From Chromera velia (taxonomy: Eukaryota > Sar > Chromeraceae): DNA of 50,220 bases. Shown in pieces: positions 12,208-23,500 of this stretch. Position 1 is the stretch's first letter; each line of letters starts with the position of its first letter. The stretch is taken from positions 15,348 through 65,567 of the forward strand of contig JAHBMJ010003166.1 of assembly GCA_018398765.1 (NCBI GenBank), written 5' to 3'. Made by a program: the position numbers and the translations under genes. The notes below the pieces were generated by a model. That model saw only the letters and a program-made list of their open reading frames with translations. It did no database searches and was not told where the DNA came from.

Positions 12208-15114
12208 TCATGAGTACTTATCAATCAGCTTCTTTGCTGCTGCTCCGATGTGATCCGACCTTCTTCTGTCGGAAGCCAAACGTCTGATTCGTTCCTCCAA
12301 CATCGACCGATAGTTCTCTTCCAGTGCATCGCTTCTTGGAAGGCAAGTAAAGGCACTGAACACTTCCATCACCACCCACTCAAATTTGTCTTCCCTTTCA
12401 GAACTGCTCAGCATCTCTCTGCTCTTCATTCTCTGGAACAGGGAGTCTTCCCCTTCAGTGTCAAAGCAGTCCACAAACATGGCACACGCACCTTCCTTGA
12501 TGAACTCCGCTCGAGCGTTGTCAGTTAGACTCTCCTCCTGAAGAAAGGCAAAAAAGTGCAAATGCTCTGTACTTGTGAAATCATCAGTCTTGCTAAACAC
12601 ACATTGACGTTCTGTAAACGCCTTGTCCAGATCAGAACCTGCAAGGACAAAGGGAGACGGCCGATCAAGAAAAAAACGGTTCCCAGGAGATTCTAAGGCT
12701 TGGAGATCAATCCGAGGCGGCAAAAGATGACCTGCCATGATCTCCTGAACCCGTTGATTTTCCATCAGGGTACCATCATCCTCAAGGCTCCAGCGCCCCC
12801 TCCAATCAAACGTCGGATGTCCGTGGGGGTTTGAAATAAGGAGAAAGGTTTCATTTGCCCACTCAGACTGGTTCCCCACCCCCAACTCATCTGCTGGGAC
12901 TGCTCCCACCACTGCATATGCATGATAGTAACAGATCCCAGTCGTGAAATTCACAGAAAGCTGCATGGAATCCGGGCCGCTCTGCTCCTAAGGTTTTCGG
13001 AAGCCCTCTTTTGAATTCTGTTGCAATCTCCTGGGCAACCTGGGAACTGAGGTCATAGTAGTGAGGGAAATTCGGAAACTCAAAGAAGAGGAACCAAAGA
13101 GTGACTGCCGGTGCTCTCCGGAAAACTGCCAGTCCCCCTCCACCTTTTTCAGAGACCCCGTTAATTTGGCCATCGCCTTCAGCAGAAGGATAGGCCAGAA
13201 GGCGAGACGAGACGCAAGGAGACTGCCGTCATCTCGCCAAACACGCCACAACCTGAGGTCTGCGTATGTGAGTGCATCGGATAAGCGTACGTGCAGAGTT
13301 CATCCCGACAGACAAGAAAAAACCTACATCACTGAGGAGGCGTGACATCCCCCTATCGTCTTTTAGGGGGAGAAAATCATCCACCACCACCAACCACCAC
13401 TCTTTTCTCGAAGCCGACCACAAACGCACAACACACGCGCCCGAGTCAGCCAGCGTGTCTCCGAAAGGGAAAATTTCTTTTTGGAAATGGAAACTATTGG
13501 AAGCAACCAGACTCATGAGTAACGAAAGTAACAAACAATGACCCAACACCCCACCCTGTACCACATCCGAAAAATGCGGAGTGTCAGCACACAGACCACA
13601 CCAACTTTTATCCTTCACTTTCCCACACCTCTCTTCTTCCCCCCGCAATTTCTGCACTAGCTCGCTCGCTCTCAAGACGGACGCTGCCTTGACTAGCGGG
13701 TCCTCTCCTTCGGGAGAGAACAGAGGGTCATAAAATTTAACCCCCCATTGCTTCAGTTGACCAAGGAAAAAACGCAGACACTCACGATTTCTAAGAGTGT
13801 CTGGCAGCGACCCCTCCTCCCACGACACCGCCCGATCACCACGGTCACCACCCTCAAACAGATCCAATACTGAGATGGAGGTATGTGACTTGAATCGCGG
13901 CGGTGTATGGATTTGAATCTGTCCTCCCTCTCCTCCAAACGTCTGCCTCCAAAGAATGAGACTCTCTCTACGGTCTCTTTCCCGCTCGGGGTCCATTTGC
14001 CCCTCCGTCCATTCGAGCAAATTCGGTCTTGTAGCGGGAGAGAGAAACCCCCCACCCTCTGAGGGGGCGCACTGCCCGCACGACATCTTTCTTTTTTTCC
14101 TCCGACTCCAGCGTCCTCATCCATCTCTTCAACTGGCTCTCGCATGGGGTCTCAGAAGTGCATAGAGGTTCAAGGGAGCGAATCAGGGCAGCGGTCAGAC
14201 TTAAATATCGACCGTCGATGGCTGCCTTCTCTGAGTCTAAACCCCAACTTTCAATCTTCGTGACGGCCGTAAGAGCCTCAACGGCCGCGGAGACGGAAAC
14301 ACTCAGAGACAGACCGGGCGGGGGCGGGAGACAGAGTTTATCTCGGTCTAGCTCGGGTTCAGATTGAAGCAGACCGGTACTCCCCTTCCCAACCCCCACC
14401 CCCTTCTCTGCTTGAGTATGTGTGTGCTCGCATGGTGAGGTCACACTCTCTGGTTGACAGTGTCTCTCTCCTTCGAGTGAGTCAGACTGTGACCCCCTCA
14501 GTCTTCTTCTAGTGGGAACCTCAGAAAGTTCGGTTGAATTGGCCATAACGGGAACCTCAGAAAGTTCGGTTGAATTGGCCACAACGGGAACCTCAGAAAG
14601 TTCGGTTGAATTGGCCATAACGGCAACCTCAGAAAGTTTGGTTGAATTGGCCATAACGAGAACGCCTGAAAGTTCGATTGAATTGGCCACAGAGAGAACC
14701 TCAGGCCCCTCAAGCATCAGTGTAACAATATGGGGTTCGAAGGAGAGAACTTCAGAGTCCCACAGTCCAGTCAAACTGCCGAAGGAGTCAACGGCATCGT
14801 CAGTGGAGAGAAATTGCTCCTCCAGATCAGCCGCAAAAGAACAAAAACTCAAAACACGTCGATCCTGCAACCCCCCCAGAGACCGGTCAGGATTTACAGG
14901 CGACCTCAAATGATGCTACACGGATGTTTTGGATACCGTTGCCGTCTCTATGGGGTTTCTCCAAAGCCCCCTCAAAGAAACGAATTCTGCTGTGACTGCT
15001 GAAACACAGACAAGAAATGCGTGTGGAGAGCGGGCAGCGACCTCCCACGACTCCTGCAATTGAGACTGAGACGGCCGCTGACAAGAAAAGAGTGAACAGC
15101 CGGAAACTCTTCAT
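12208..15114 (-). pseudogene. Secreted calpain-family (C2) cysteine protease, frame-disrupted
   Basis: Exon 1 (15114-15042) encodes a signal peptide (MKSFRLFTLFLSAAVSVSIAG). A 43-nt intron with a good acceptor (AG 15000-14999) joins it in phase to exon 2. A repeat-bearing N-terminal region precedes the protease core. That core has a KFYDPLFSPEGEDPL entry motif, the catalytic Cys in QGGVLGHCLLLSL (about 13536), a VRLW...VVVDDFLP strand, WPILLLKAMAKLTGS, the catalytic His in GICYYHAYAVVGA (about 12923) and Asn in LISNPHG (about 12830), then DWRGRWS. Calpains usually have GDCW at the Cys and NPWG at the Asn; here they are GHCL and NPHG. A 64-nt intron (13323-13260) fits by phase. Breaks: TAG at 14918-14916; a shift near A7 (14092-14098) or C6 (14048-14053); two compensating one-base shifts near 13134-13138 and 12974-12976. 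These may be mutations, assembly indels or unrecognised introns. The stop is TGA at 12210-12208. Confidence 0.75.
14514..14703. repeat. 36-bp tandem repeat inside the calpain-like gene
   Basis: Five to six 36-bp units encode a 12-residue repeat (consensus VMANSTELSEVP) in the N-terminal region. Each repeat has an NST sequon for N-glycosylation, which suits a secreted protein. Units nearest 14514 are almost identical; those toward 14700 have diverged. Confidence 0.9.
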
Positions 15115-15530
15115 GCGCACAGCCAACTACTGACTCCAGTGCTGACGGACAGATATACTTCAGACTTCCATTTCCCGAAAGGAATGTTGTTCACTTCGGG
15201 CCTAGGTCGAGGCAGAACAATATTACTAATAATATCGTTAATTGGGTTGAGTCTTCACCTCCGAGTCACCTCGGCGAACCTCCGAATCAAATTACTCGAG
15301 ATCCCTTCAGCCGAGCCGTCTCCACATATGGCCCCGGAAAGCGAACCGGGGGGGCACTTACCAAACATGCAATTCCCCTGCCTGCATGCATGGTATCTGA
15401 CGTAAGCAAGCTTGCGAACGGCCCCGGAATTTATTTAAAGCAAGAAAAATGAGAACTGCACGATTGACGCACGCCGGCCAGCCGACCGCGGGCCCCTGGA
15501 GCGGCCACGCCGGCACGCATGGCGCAAATT

Positions 15531-15660
15531 CAACCTTTCGGGGCCAGGTTTTTGGTGAAAAACTATGAAAGACTAGCGTACGTGCATAAGCTGGGGTATT
15601 TCTGTTAATTTCTGTTTTTTAAGTGTCGCCCATTTTGTTTTCTGGGGCCACCCATATGAC
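15531..15660. repeat. Dispersed repeat, copy 1
   Basis: Shares the order CTTTC.GGGCCA, TTTTT.GTGAAA, GAAAGACTAGCGT, GGTATTTCTGTT, TAAGTGTC.CCC and a CATATG end with the segment at 15747-15845. Its opening GCATGGCGCAA also occurs at 8994-9004. Confidence 0.7.
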
Positions 15661-15746
15661 GTACACATGCATGGCAATACATGGTGACAAGTTCCCGTGA
15701 TTTTTGTTCACGCTTTTCAAAGTTCTGGATCATTTGAAGCACGGAA

Positions 15747-15845
15747 TCTTTCCGGAGCCATTTTTTAGTGAAAGACTAGCGTGGATAGGCTGCGGTATTT
15801 CTGTTTTGTAAGTGTCCCCCGTTTCGCTTTCCACGGCCATATGGC
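15747..15845. repeat. Dispersed repeat, copy 2
   Basis: A diverged direct copy of 15531-15660 in the same orientation, missing part of the middle. Its upstream flank GGATCATTT also occurs in the related segment at 9010-9018. Confidence 0.7.
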
Positions 15846-16118
15846 TGGAAAGCATACTAGCTGAGCTTAGCTGGGCTAAGGACATTTACAAATTAAAAGT
15901 TTAGATAAGATCATGCATCAACTTTCGGTTTAGGTACGAGCATACGTATGTACCTCGTACGCCGCGAATCTCGGACTGAAAAATCCCATGCACGCCAACG
16001 CACGCATACGTATGCAGATGCATATCCCGGAAAAGGACTTGAGAGCATCTGAGAGCTAGGGCACTTAACGTAACTAAACGCAACATACATAAGCCTGGGT
16101 GAGAACAAAATAAAATTT

Positions 16119-16186
16119 CATTTTCGCACAGTTAATTAGCTTTTTCACGGGGCGCCGCGTGAAAAAGCTAATCCATTTTCGCACAG
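16119..16186. repeat. Palindromic insert flanked by 13-bp direct repeats
   Basis: Perfect 15-bp inverted arms (16135-16149 and 16158-16172) surround an 8-nt GC-rich loop. The 42-bp unit containing them (16132-16173) lies between two exact copies of CATTTTCGCACAG (16119-16131 and 16174-16186). Confidence 0.85.
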
Positions 16187-17279
16187 AGTCACCCTGGAAT
16201 GTCATGGTATCAGATGTATAACGTCAAAAACTAGATGAAAAATGGTTAAAAATCTGATGCACTATGTACGAACGGCCGTGAAAGCGAAATTAATCTTATT
16301 TTTACCTCACTCATGATGGGTTAAGTGCCCTTTCAAGATACGTTTCAGTTCGATCTATTTCCGAGACGTGCATCAGATTCTCAGTGTATCAAATTTTTCA
16401 ATCAAAGATTCATGACGGTCGTCAACGTATATACACGTTCACACCTGAAGCTTACCTCAACTTTTTAATATAACTTGCAAGTGTCTTTCAGCAGACTCAG
16501 CTACGCTTTCTTGTAGCTTTAATTAAATTTAAAATTTATTCAGTTATATTATTAAGTTTTATAGCACGTACTATAGTTATAGCATTACCGTCTGAAATTG
16601 GCTCTGAATCCGTCTCAGTTCAGCAAATTTAGAAAAAGGTACGATCTGAATTGAAACAGAATTTCAAAGCTGTCAGATGTATTTGAAGATGCCTGTCTGA
16701 ATTGTTTGAAAAAATATAAATAGCCAAACCTGTAGCTCCAAAGAGACAAACAGGGCGCCAACCGTTATTCCTTTCCAACTTAAATCCTAACAAGGCCACT
16801 ATTGGGTTGCTCGAGTTGACTGGTAAGACGGAGTCTCTCTCAGACTCTCTCCGTACTCCAGTCAATACTGATGAAGTCACACTATAACTCACACAATCCA
16901 TTGAGATCATTGGCAGAAAGTTTACGCAGCCATCAACAATTGGTTCGTGCCTTTTACGGACGGCGTGCGCACTGCAGCGCCGGAGCATTAATTGCTAACT
17001 TGAAAGGCCGGACGTCGCTGTCAGACCCTGTAAAGCCATCCCGCCACCGCCGACGGCCCGCCGTTTCCACTGCAGTTCCTGTTGTCTTCCCGACCAGTCT
17101 AGCAACCGTGACCAGTCCTGGCTGACTTGTGCAAGGGACTCAGAGATGTCACCGCTCTCCTCATCCAGTCCTTATATCAGTCTATGTAAGAGCTATAACT
17201 TAAAGCCTATAAGGATTGTTAGTTTGAACGTCTAACTCTTAAAGTTACTCTTTATGGTTCTCGAGAAATCGACCTCCAA

Positions 17280-17470
17280 AATTACTTTGGTTTACTATTC
17301 TAAATTACTTTAAATTACTCTAAATTGCCAGTACTAAGCTAAATTACTCCAAATTACTTTAAAGTACTCATCTAAATTACTCAAACTTGCAGAGCATCAT
17401 CAATCTTAACTAATAAATTGTTAACAAGCCTTTCGAGTAGTTTATAATTATACACCTAGAATTACGCTGT
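17280..17470. repeat. AT-rich TAAATTACT-like repeats
   Basis: The word TAAATTAC, with small changes, recurs about eight times (for example near 17300, 17310, 17320, 17340, 17350, 17372 and 17471), giving a loose AT-rich repeat. Confidence 0.6.
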
Positions 17471-17690
17471 AAATTACGTATTGAATAAATGGTGTAGTCG
17501 ATGTAGCGGGAGTTAATTTGTTACCTTGGCAGTCAGTGAACTGCTTAGTGAATTGCATGACATTCAAGTAGTGTCAGTGAATGCACGGAGATACACATGA
17601 AGGAGTACGAGCAATTGCTGTCGTACACATACATGCACACCCTGCACACAAGCGCTTTCAAAGCAGCTGTAAAGAATTAGTGGATTTTTG

Positions 17691-20587
17691 TCAAAATTCA
17701 AAGAAGGGGAATTCCGGGTCTTCAACACCAACGGGAGACAGGCGGATGGATTGATGGAATAAGAGACCTACAGGCAGGGAGGAAGGGAGACAAATCGACG
17801 GATCGATGTTACGATGTACGTACGGTCTTTTCAATTCACTTATATCGTACGGTTTCAACTCAAGAGAGAGAAGAAGAAGAAAAGAAGAAGAGAGAAGGCG
17901 TTCCTGCACAGGGAGATCGAGTCGTTCAAAAGCCAAACCAAAGAAGTACAGACAGGCCGGCGGTTGAAAGAAACGAAAAGAAAAGAATTAAAATTGCATG
18001 GCGGATCGATCGAGACATGGACCGACTCTCCTACACCCCCCACTGAAATAATCAAATCCATGCACAACCGTCCTTTTTTCGCTTTCTTCTTTTTCTTTCT
18101 TTCTTTCTTTCTTTCTTTCTCTCCGTGCACGTGCCTTCACCTTCAGGCACGTGAGCCAGCCAAATCGAGGCCCACCAGGTGAGTACTTACTTCCTCGCTT
18201 TCTTTGTTCTCGTGCACCCTGACGGCATGCACTTTCGCTTGCACGGTGCATGCATGCCCTCCCTTTGCAGACACGCACACGAGGAGATGGCAAGAAGAAG
18301 CAGCCATCGATTGACTCAAAGAAGGAGGTGAGGCTCCCTCCGGGTTGCCACGAAACTCCGGCTGTCATCTTTCCGGCATTCCTTTTTGTTCCGTCAACGA
18401 GTGAGTGAGTGAGTGAGTGAGTGAGCGAGCGTGTGAAAGAAGGACGGCGAGAGCATCGGTCAGGCAAGTGAGTACAGAAGGAACGATCAGAACGAAAAGA
18501 AGGACCATCAGGTGGACCTCCGCTCAATAGGAAGGCTTAGAAGAGGGGGCGTTCATTTTGAAGGCTCCCCTACTCTCCTCCTATCGCATGTGATCAAATC
18601 CTAACCAGGCAGATAGCCAGCCAGACACGCAGAGGAGGGAAAGCCCTCCTCGACCTCACTTGCGCTCCGTCTATCTGTCCGGCTGTCTTTCGGGGGGGCA
18701 TTTGCTTGATCGACTTCATTCACAAAGAGAGAAACAGACAGCCTGAGAAGGAAGGAGACAGAGAGAGAGAGAGAGGCGAAAGCGCACTCTGAAAAACAAA
18801 TAAAACTTCCGCCCGGCCATCCAACTCAAACATGCCGCCTGCCTCTCTAATGAACGAACGAACCATTCATGCCGGACCCCCATTCCTGTTGCCTTCTGTG
18901 CGTGCGTCAGGCTGCCAGCCCCTCAGATCCCTCCCACCTTCCCTGGTTGTCTCCCTGATCGATCGCGCAGCCAATCGACAAATGGAGACGGGAAGGAAGG
19001 AAGGAAGGTGCCCCGATACTGCTGGGTGGGTGGTTCTTTTGCTGTTCCCTTTCTTTGACACCCGGTCTCTTTCTCTTTTTTTCTCTCTCTCTCTCCTTCG
19101 CTCTTCCTTCCACCTTTGTCTGTCGCAAAAATCCACACCATCATACATGGATGCGCTCATTTCACTGCGAAGCCACGCACATGCAAGGACGCATTCATGT
19201 ACCTTTTCACGCAACCGCCGTTCGACCCATTCTGTTCGTCCGTCCGTACATGCATTCTCCAACTCACTTGTTCATTCATCAATTCATTCATCCACCCATT
19301 CATTCGCATTCTGAGACGTACACTGACAGACAGCCTCTGCCTCTGGAGCACAAAAAATTCAGTTAGGTAAGAAAGCAAACAAGTCCCTCGCTCGTTTCCT
19401 CCCTCCTCTCTCCTAAACAGACAGACAGACAGACAGAAAGACAGACACCTCCTCTGCCCCCCTCAGCAGGCAAACCGATCGATCCTTAAACTACGTTTCG
19501 GCATTCGCTTTGAGGGAAGTTACAATGACTCGAGCAAGCAAGCAAGCAAGCGTGCATGGGGGGGAGACGGGGAAAGAGAAGAGACAGACATGCAAGCTTA
19601 GGCTACAACACTTACTTGCTTGCAAGAGAGAGACAGGGATAGGATAGGACAAGAGAGAGGGTGCATATCGCTGTGAAAAGAGAGAGAGGAGAAAACCCAG
19701 AAAGGAGAGAGAAGACAGTTCAGAAGAGTCTGCACAGACAGACAAACAAGGTGACGTGACGGAGCGGAAAACAAGCTCCAAAGGGCCTAAATGAAATGAA
19801 CAACAGCACAAAACGATGCAAGTCGTTCTTTCTTTCTTTCTTTACGTTTGGTGAAATGAATCTTCATGTCCATCTGATCTCATCTCCCTCCCACCCTGTC
19901 TATATGCATGCATGCATGCATGCGATAAAAGAAAGTCTGCATGCATGTCGTGTGTGTGTCAATCACCATACAAGCCGACTGGCTGATCACTCCACCCCGC
20001 CCTTCGCTTTCCCTCGATCCTGCATGCATCCAGAAAGTCCAGCACGCAGGCACTTCCCGTTCCTGTCCTTCTGGTCAGCAGAGAGAATTAAGGCGTTTTT
20101 TGTGTGTCCTCTCATCTGTCTGTCAGCAATGACTTTACAAAAAGCAGACAGGCCAACAGACAAGAACGAGAGAGAGAGAGAGAGCGCGAGAGAGAGAGAG
20201 AAACCACGACAACGCTCACAAAACCAAAGATCTTAGTGAACCTCCCACCCAAGCTTCCCCCCTTTCTCTTCCCCTTCCTACTACCCCTGCCGCCCTCCCG
20301 CCTCCCCTTTCAGAGCCTCCCGTTTTCTTGCCGTTCCGAACAGACGAAAAAGGGATCGATGTACCACTATACAGGAATGAATCTATACAGACAGACAGAC
20401 AGGCAGGCAGGCAGACATACATAAGCTGCCAATAAAAAGGCCTCTCAGAATGTGGCTCCGTTTTCGTAAGCACACAGAAGTCGAGGGGCCGAACACGCAT
20501 GCATGCACGAGCAAAAAACCAAAGAATTAATGAACTTGCTTTCATTTGTTTCCATGCAGTCAGTCAGACAGTCAGTGACTCATTCGA
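17691..20587. other. Low-complexity intergenic region
   Basis: No complete gene recognised. It contains CTTT (18083-18120), GAGT (18400-18426) and other short tandem runs. Two short sequences flanked by good acceptor and donor sites are listed separately. Open frames here are mostly Ser/Leu/Arg simple-sequence translations. Confidence 0.5.
18147..18327 (+). other. Two candidate plus-strand micro-exons
   Basis: CACCTTCAG|...CCACCAG|GTGAGTAC frames about 34 nt at 18147-18180. CCCTTTGCAG|...AAGGAG|GTGAGG frames about 58 nt near 18271-18328. In one frame the phases agree (split after two bases) and give a basic peptide. I found neither a start exon nor a conserved domain, so these may be chance splice-like sites or a noncoding transcript. 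Confidence 0.2.
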
Positions 20588-23500
20588 TCATTTGAATTTA
20601 TTTCTCTGGATCTTCTTTGCAGGCGGTTTCTCTCCTGCCTGCCTGAATGCCTGCTCTATGCTCATTCCCCGTGCTTCTGCCTGAGCAATAAGCTTTGCCT
20701 TCCTCTGAGCCTCTATGATTTGGGACTCTACCCTCCCTTGACGCTCTCTCTTCAAAACGTTAAACTCTGGCAACAACTCTGCAAGAATCTCCTGCTCCCT
20801 CTGCGACGTGTCTTGCCCCATCTTTTTCGTGTCTAATTTGATCTTCTTAGTCAACCCCTTCTGCTGATCTGTCTTTGCGGGTGCTTTTTCTTTCTGCTTG
20901 CCCCCCGATGACCCAGCCTCCCCAACTGCTGACTGGATCTGCCCAAAAATCCCACCCAACCTAGGCTGCCTGCTCGTTTGCTTCGCGGCCTGGGTAGTCG
21001 TGGTTGTGGTTTCAGGGGAACCCCCAAAAAAGCCAAAGAAGCCACCACCGTCATCCTTCGGACTTGCACTCAATGCAGTGAACCCCTCATCCCTCGAGCT
21101 CGCCTTCATCGTCGAAAACTGAAATTTCTTTCCCCCGCCTGATGGGGCCGATGATGAAGAAGACTTTACCCCACTACCGACAGGCTGACGCTTGAAACGG
21201 TCGGCAGCCGACGAACCGGTGGAACCTGATGGAACACCCTTTCCTTTTTGGGGAAAGAGAAATGCCCCATTGACTCCTTTCGCGGCACCATTGACAGGGG
21301 CAGGCGCCTTCGTGGGCACAGGCTTAGGGGCAGGCTTCGGCGTCTCCTTTTTTACAGGCACCGGCGCCTTGGTAGGCACAGGCTTAGGGGCAGGCTTCGG
21401 CGTCTCTTTTTTCACAGGGGCTGGCGCCTTGGTGGGAACAGGCTTAGGGGCAGGCTTCGGCGTTTCCTTTTTCACAGGAGCGGGGGTAGGCTTAGGCGCA
21501 CCGGAAGACCCAAACAGCCCAAAGAAACCGCCGCCACCGCTCTTCTCCTCCTTTTTCACAGGAGCGGGAGCCTTGGTGGGCACGGGCTTAGGGGCAGGCT
21601 TGGGCGTCTCCTTTTTCACAGGGCCTGGCGCCTTGGTGGGCACGGGCTTAGGGGCAGGCTTCGGCGTCTCCTTTTTCACAGGGGCCGGCGCCTTGGTGGG
21701 CACGGGCTTAGGGGCAGGCTTCGGCGTCTCCTTTTTCACAGGGGCTGGTGCCTTGGTGGAAGCCGGCTTTGGCACTGCTGAACTCTTCATGAAAGAGAAC
21801 GCTGGTGAAGCTGCGGGCTTGGGAGCAGGCTTAGGGGCAGGCTTCGGCGTCTCCTTTTTCACAGGGGCCGGCGCCTTGGTGGGAACGGGCTTAGGGGCAG
21901 GCTTCGGCGTCTCCTTTTTCACAGGGGCAGGCGCCTTGGTGGGAGCCGGCTTTGGCACTGCTGAAGTCTTCATGAAAGAGAACGCCGAAGAAGCTGCGGG
22001 CTTGGGAGCAGGCTTGGGAGCCTCCTTCTTTACAGGCACCGGCGCCTTGGTAGGCACGGGCTTAGGCGCAGGCTTGGGCGTCTCCTTTTTTACAGGAGCG
22101 GGGGCAGGCTTAGGGGTGGGCTTGGGTGTTTTGGGGGCACCAGACGACCCAAACAGCCCGAAGAAACCGCCGCCACCGCTCTTCTCCTCCTTCTTCACAG
22201 GAGCGGGAGCCTTGGTAGGCACGGGCTTAGGGGCAGGCTTGGGCGTCTCCTTTTTCACAGGGGCAGGCGCCTTGGTGGGCACGGGCTTAGGGGCAGGCTT
22301 CGGCGTCTCCTTTTTCACAGGGGCAGGCGCCTTGGTGGGCACGGGCTTAGGGGCAGGCTTCGGCGTCTCCTTTTTCACAGGGGCAGGCGCCTTGGTGGGA
22401 GCCGGCTTTGGCACTGCTGAAGTCTTCATAAAAGAGAACGCCGGAGAAGCTGCGGGCTTGGGGGCAGGCTTGGGAGCCTCCTTCTTTACAGGCACCGGCG
22501 CCTTGGTAGGGACGGGCTTAGGCGCAGGCTTCGGCGTCTCCTTTTTCACAGGAGCAGGGGCAGGCTTAGGGGTGGGCTTGGGTGTTTTGGGGGCACCAGA
22601 CGACCCAAACAGCCCGAAGAAACCGCCGCCACCGCTCTTCTCCTCCTTCTTCACAGGAGCGGGAGCCTTGGTAGGCACAGGCTTAGGGGCAGGCTTGGGC
22701 GTCTCCTTTTTCACAGGGGCCGGCGCCTTGGTAGGGACGGGCTTAGGCGCAGGCTTCGGCGTCTCCTTTTTCACAGGAGCAGGGGCAGGCTTAGGGGTGG
22801 GCTTGGGTGTTTTGGGGGCACCAGACGACCCAAACAGCCCGAAGAAGCCGCCGCCACCGCTCTTCTCCTCCTTCTTCACAGGAGCGGGAGCCTTGGTAGG
22901 CACAGGCTTAGGGGCAGGCTTGGGCGTCTCCTTTTTCACAGGGGCCGGCGCCTTGGTGGGCACAGGCTTAGGGGCAGGCTTGGGCGTCTCCTTTTTCACA
23001 GGGGCTGGCGCCTTGGTGGGAGCCGGCCTTGGCACTGCTGAACTCTTCATGAAAGAGAACGCCGAAGAAGCTGCGGGCTTGGGAGCAGGCTTAGGGGCAG
23101 GCTTCGGCGTCTCCTTTTTCACAGGGGCCGGCGCCTTGGTAGGCACGGGCTTAGGGGCAGGCTTCGGCGTCTCCTTTTTTACAGGAGCGGGGGCAGGCTT
23201 AGGGGTGGGCTTGGGTGTTTTGGGGGCACCAGACGACCCGAACAGCCCGAAGAAGCCGCCGCCACCGCTCTTCTCCTCCTTCTTCACAGGAGCGGGAGCC
23301 TTGGTAGGCACAGGCTTAGGGGCAGGCTTGGGCGTCTCCTTTTTCACAGGGGCAGGCGCCTTGGTGGGAACGGGCTTAGGGGCAGGCTTGGGCGTCTCCT
23401 TTTTCAGAGGGGCAGGCGCCTTGGTGGGAGCCGGCTTTGGCACTGCTGAACTCTTCATAAAAGAGAAGGATGGAACCGAAGGCGCGGGTTTGGGGGCCTC

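Larger units (their letters stand above)
15115..17690. other. Intergenic region with dispersed repeats
   Basis: No gene recognised. It holds two diverged copies of a roughly 100-bp repeat (15531 and 15747), a palindromic insert at 16132-16173, and AT-rich tracts at 16440-16580 and 17160-17480. Open frames are short and have no recognisable content. Confidence 0.55.
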
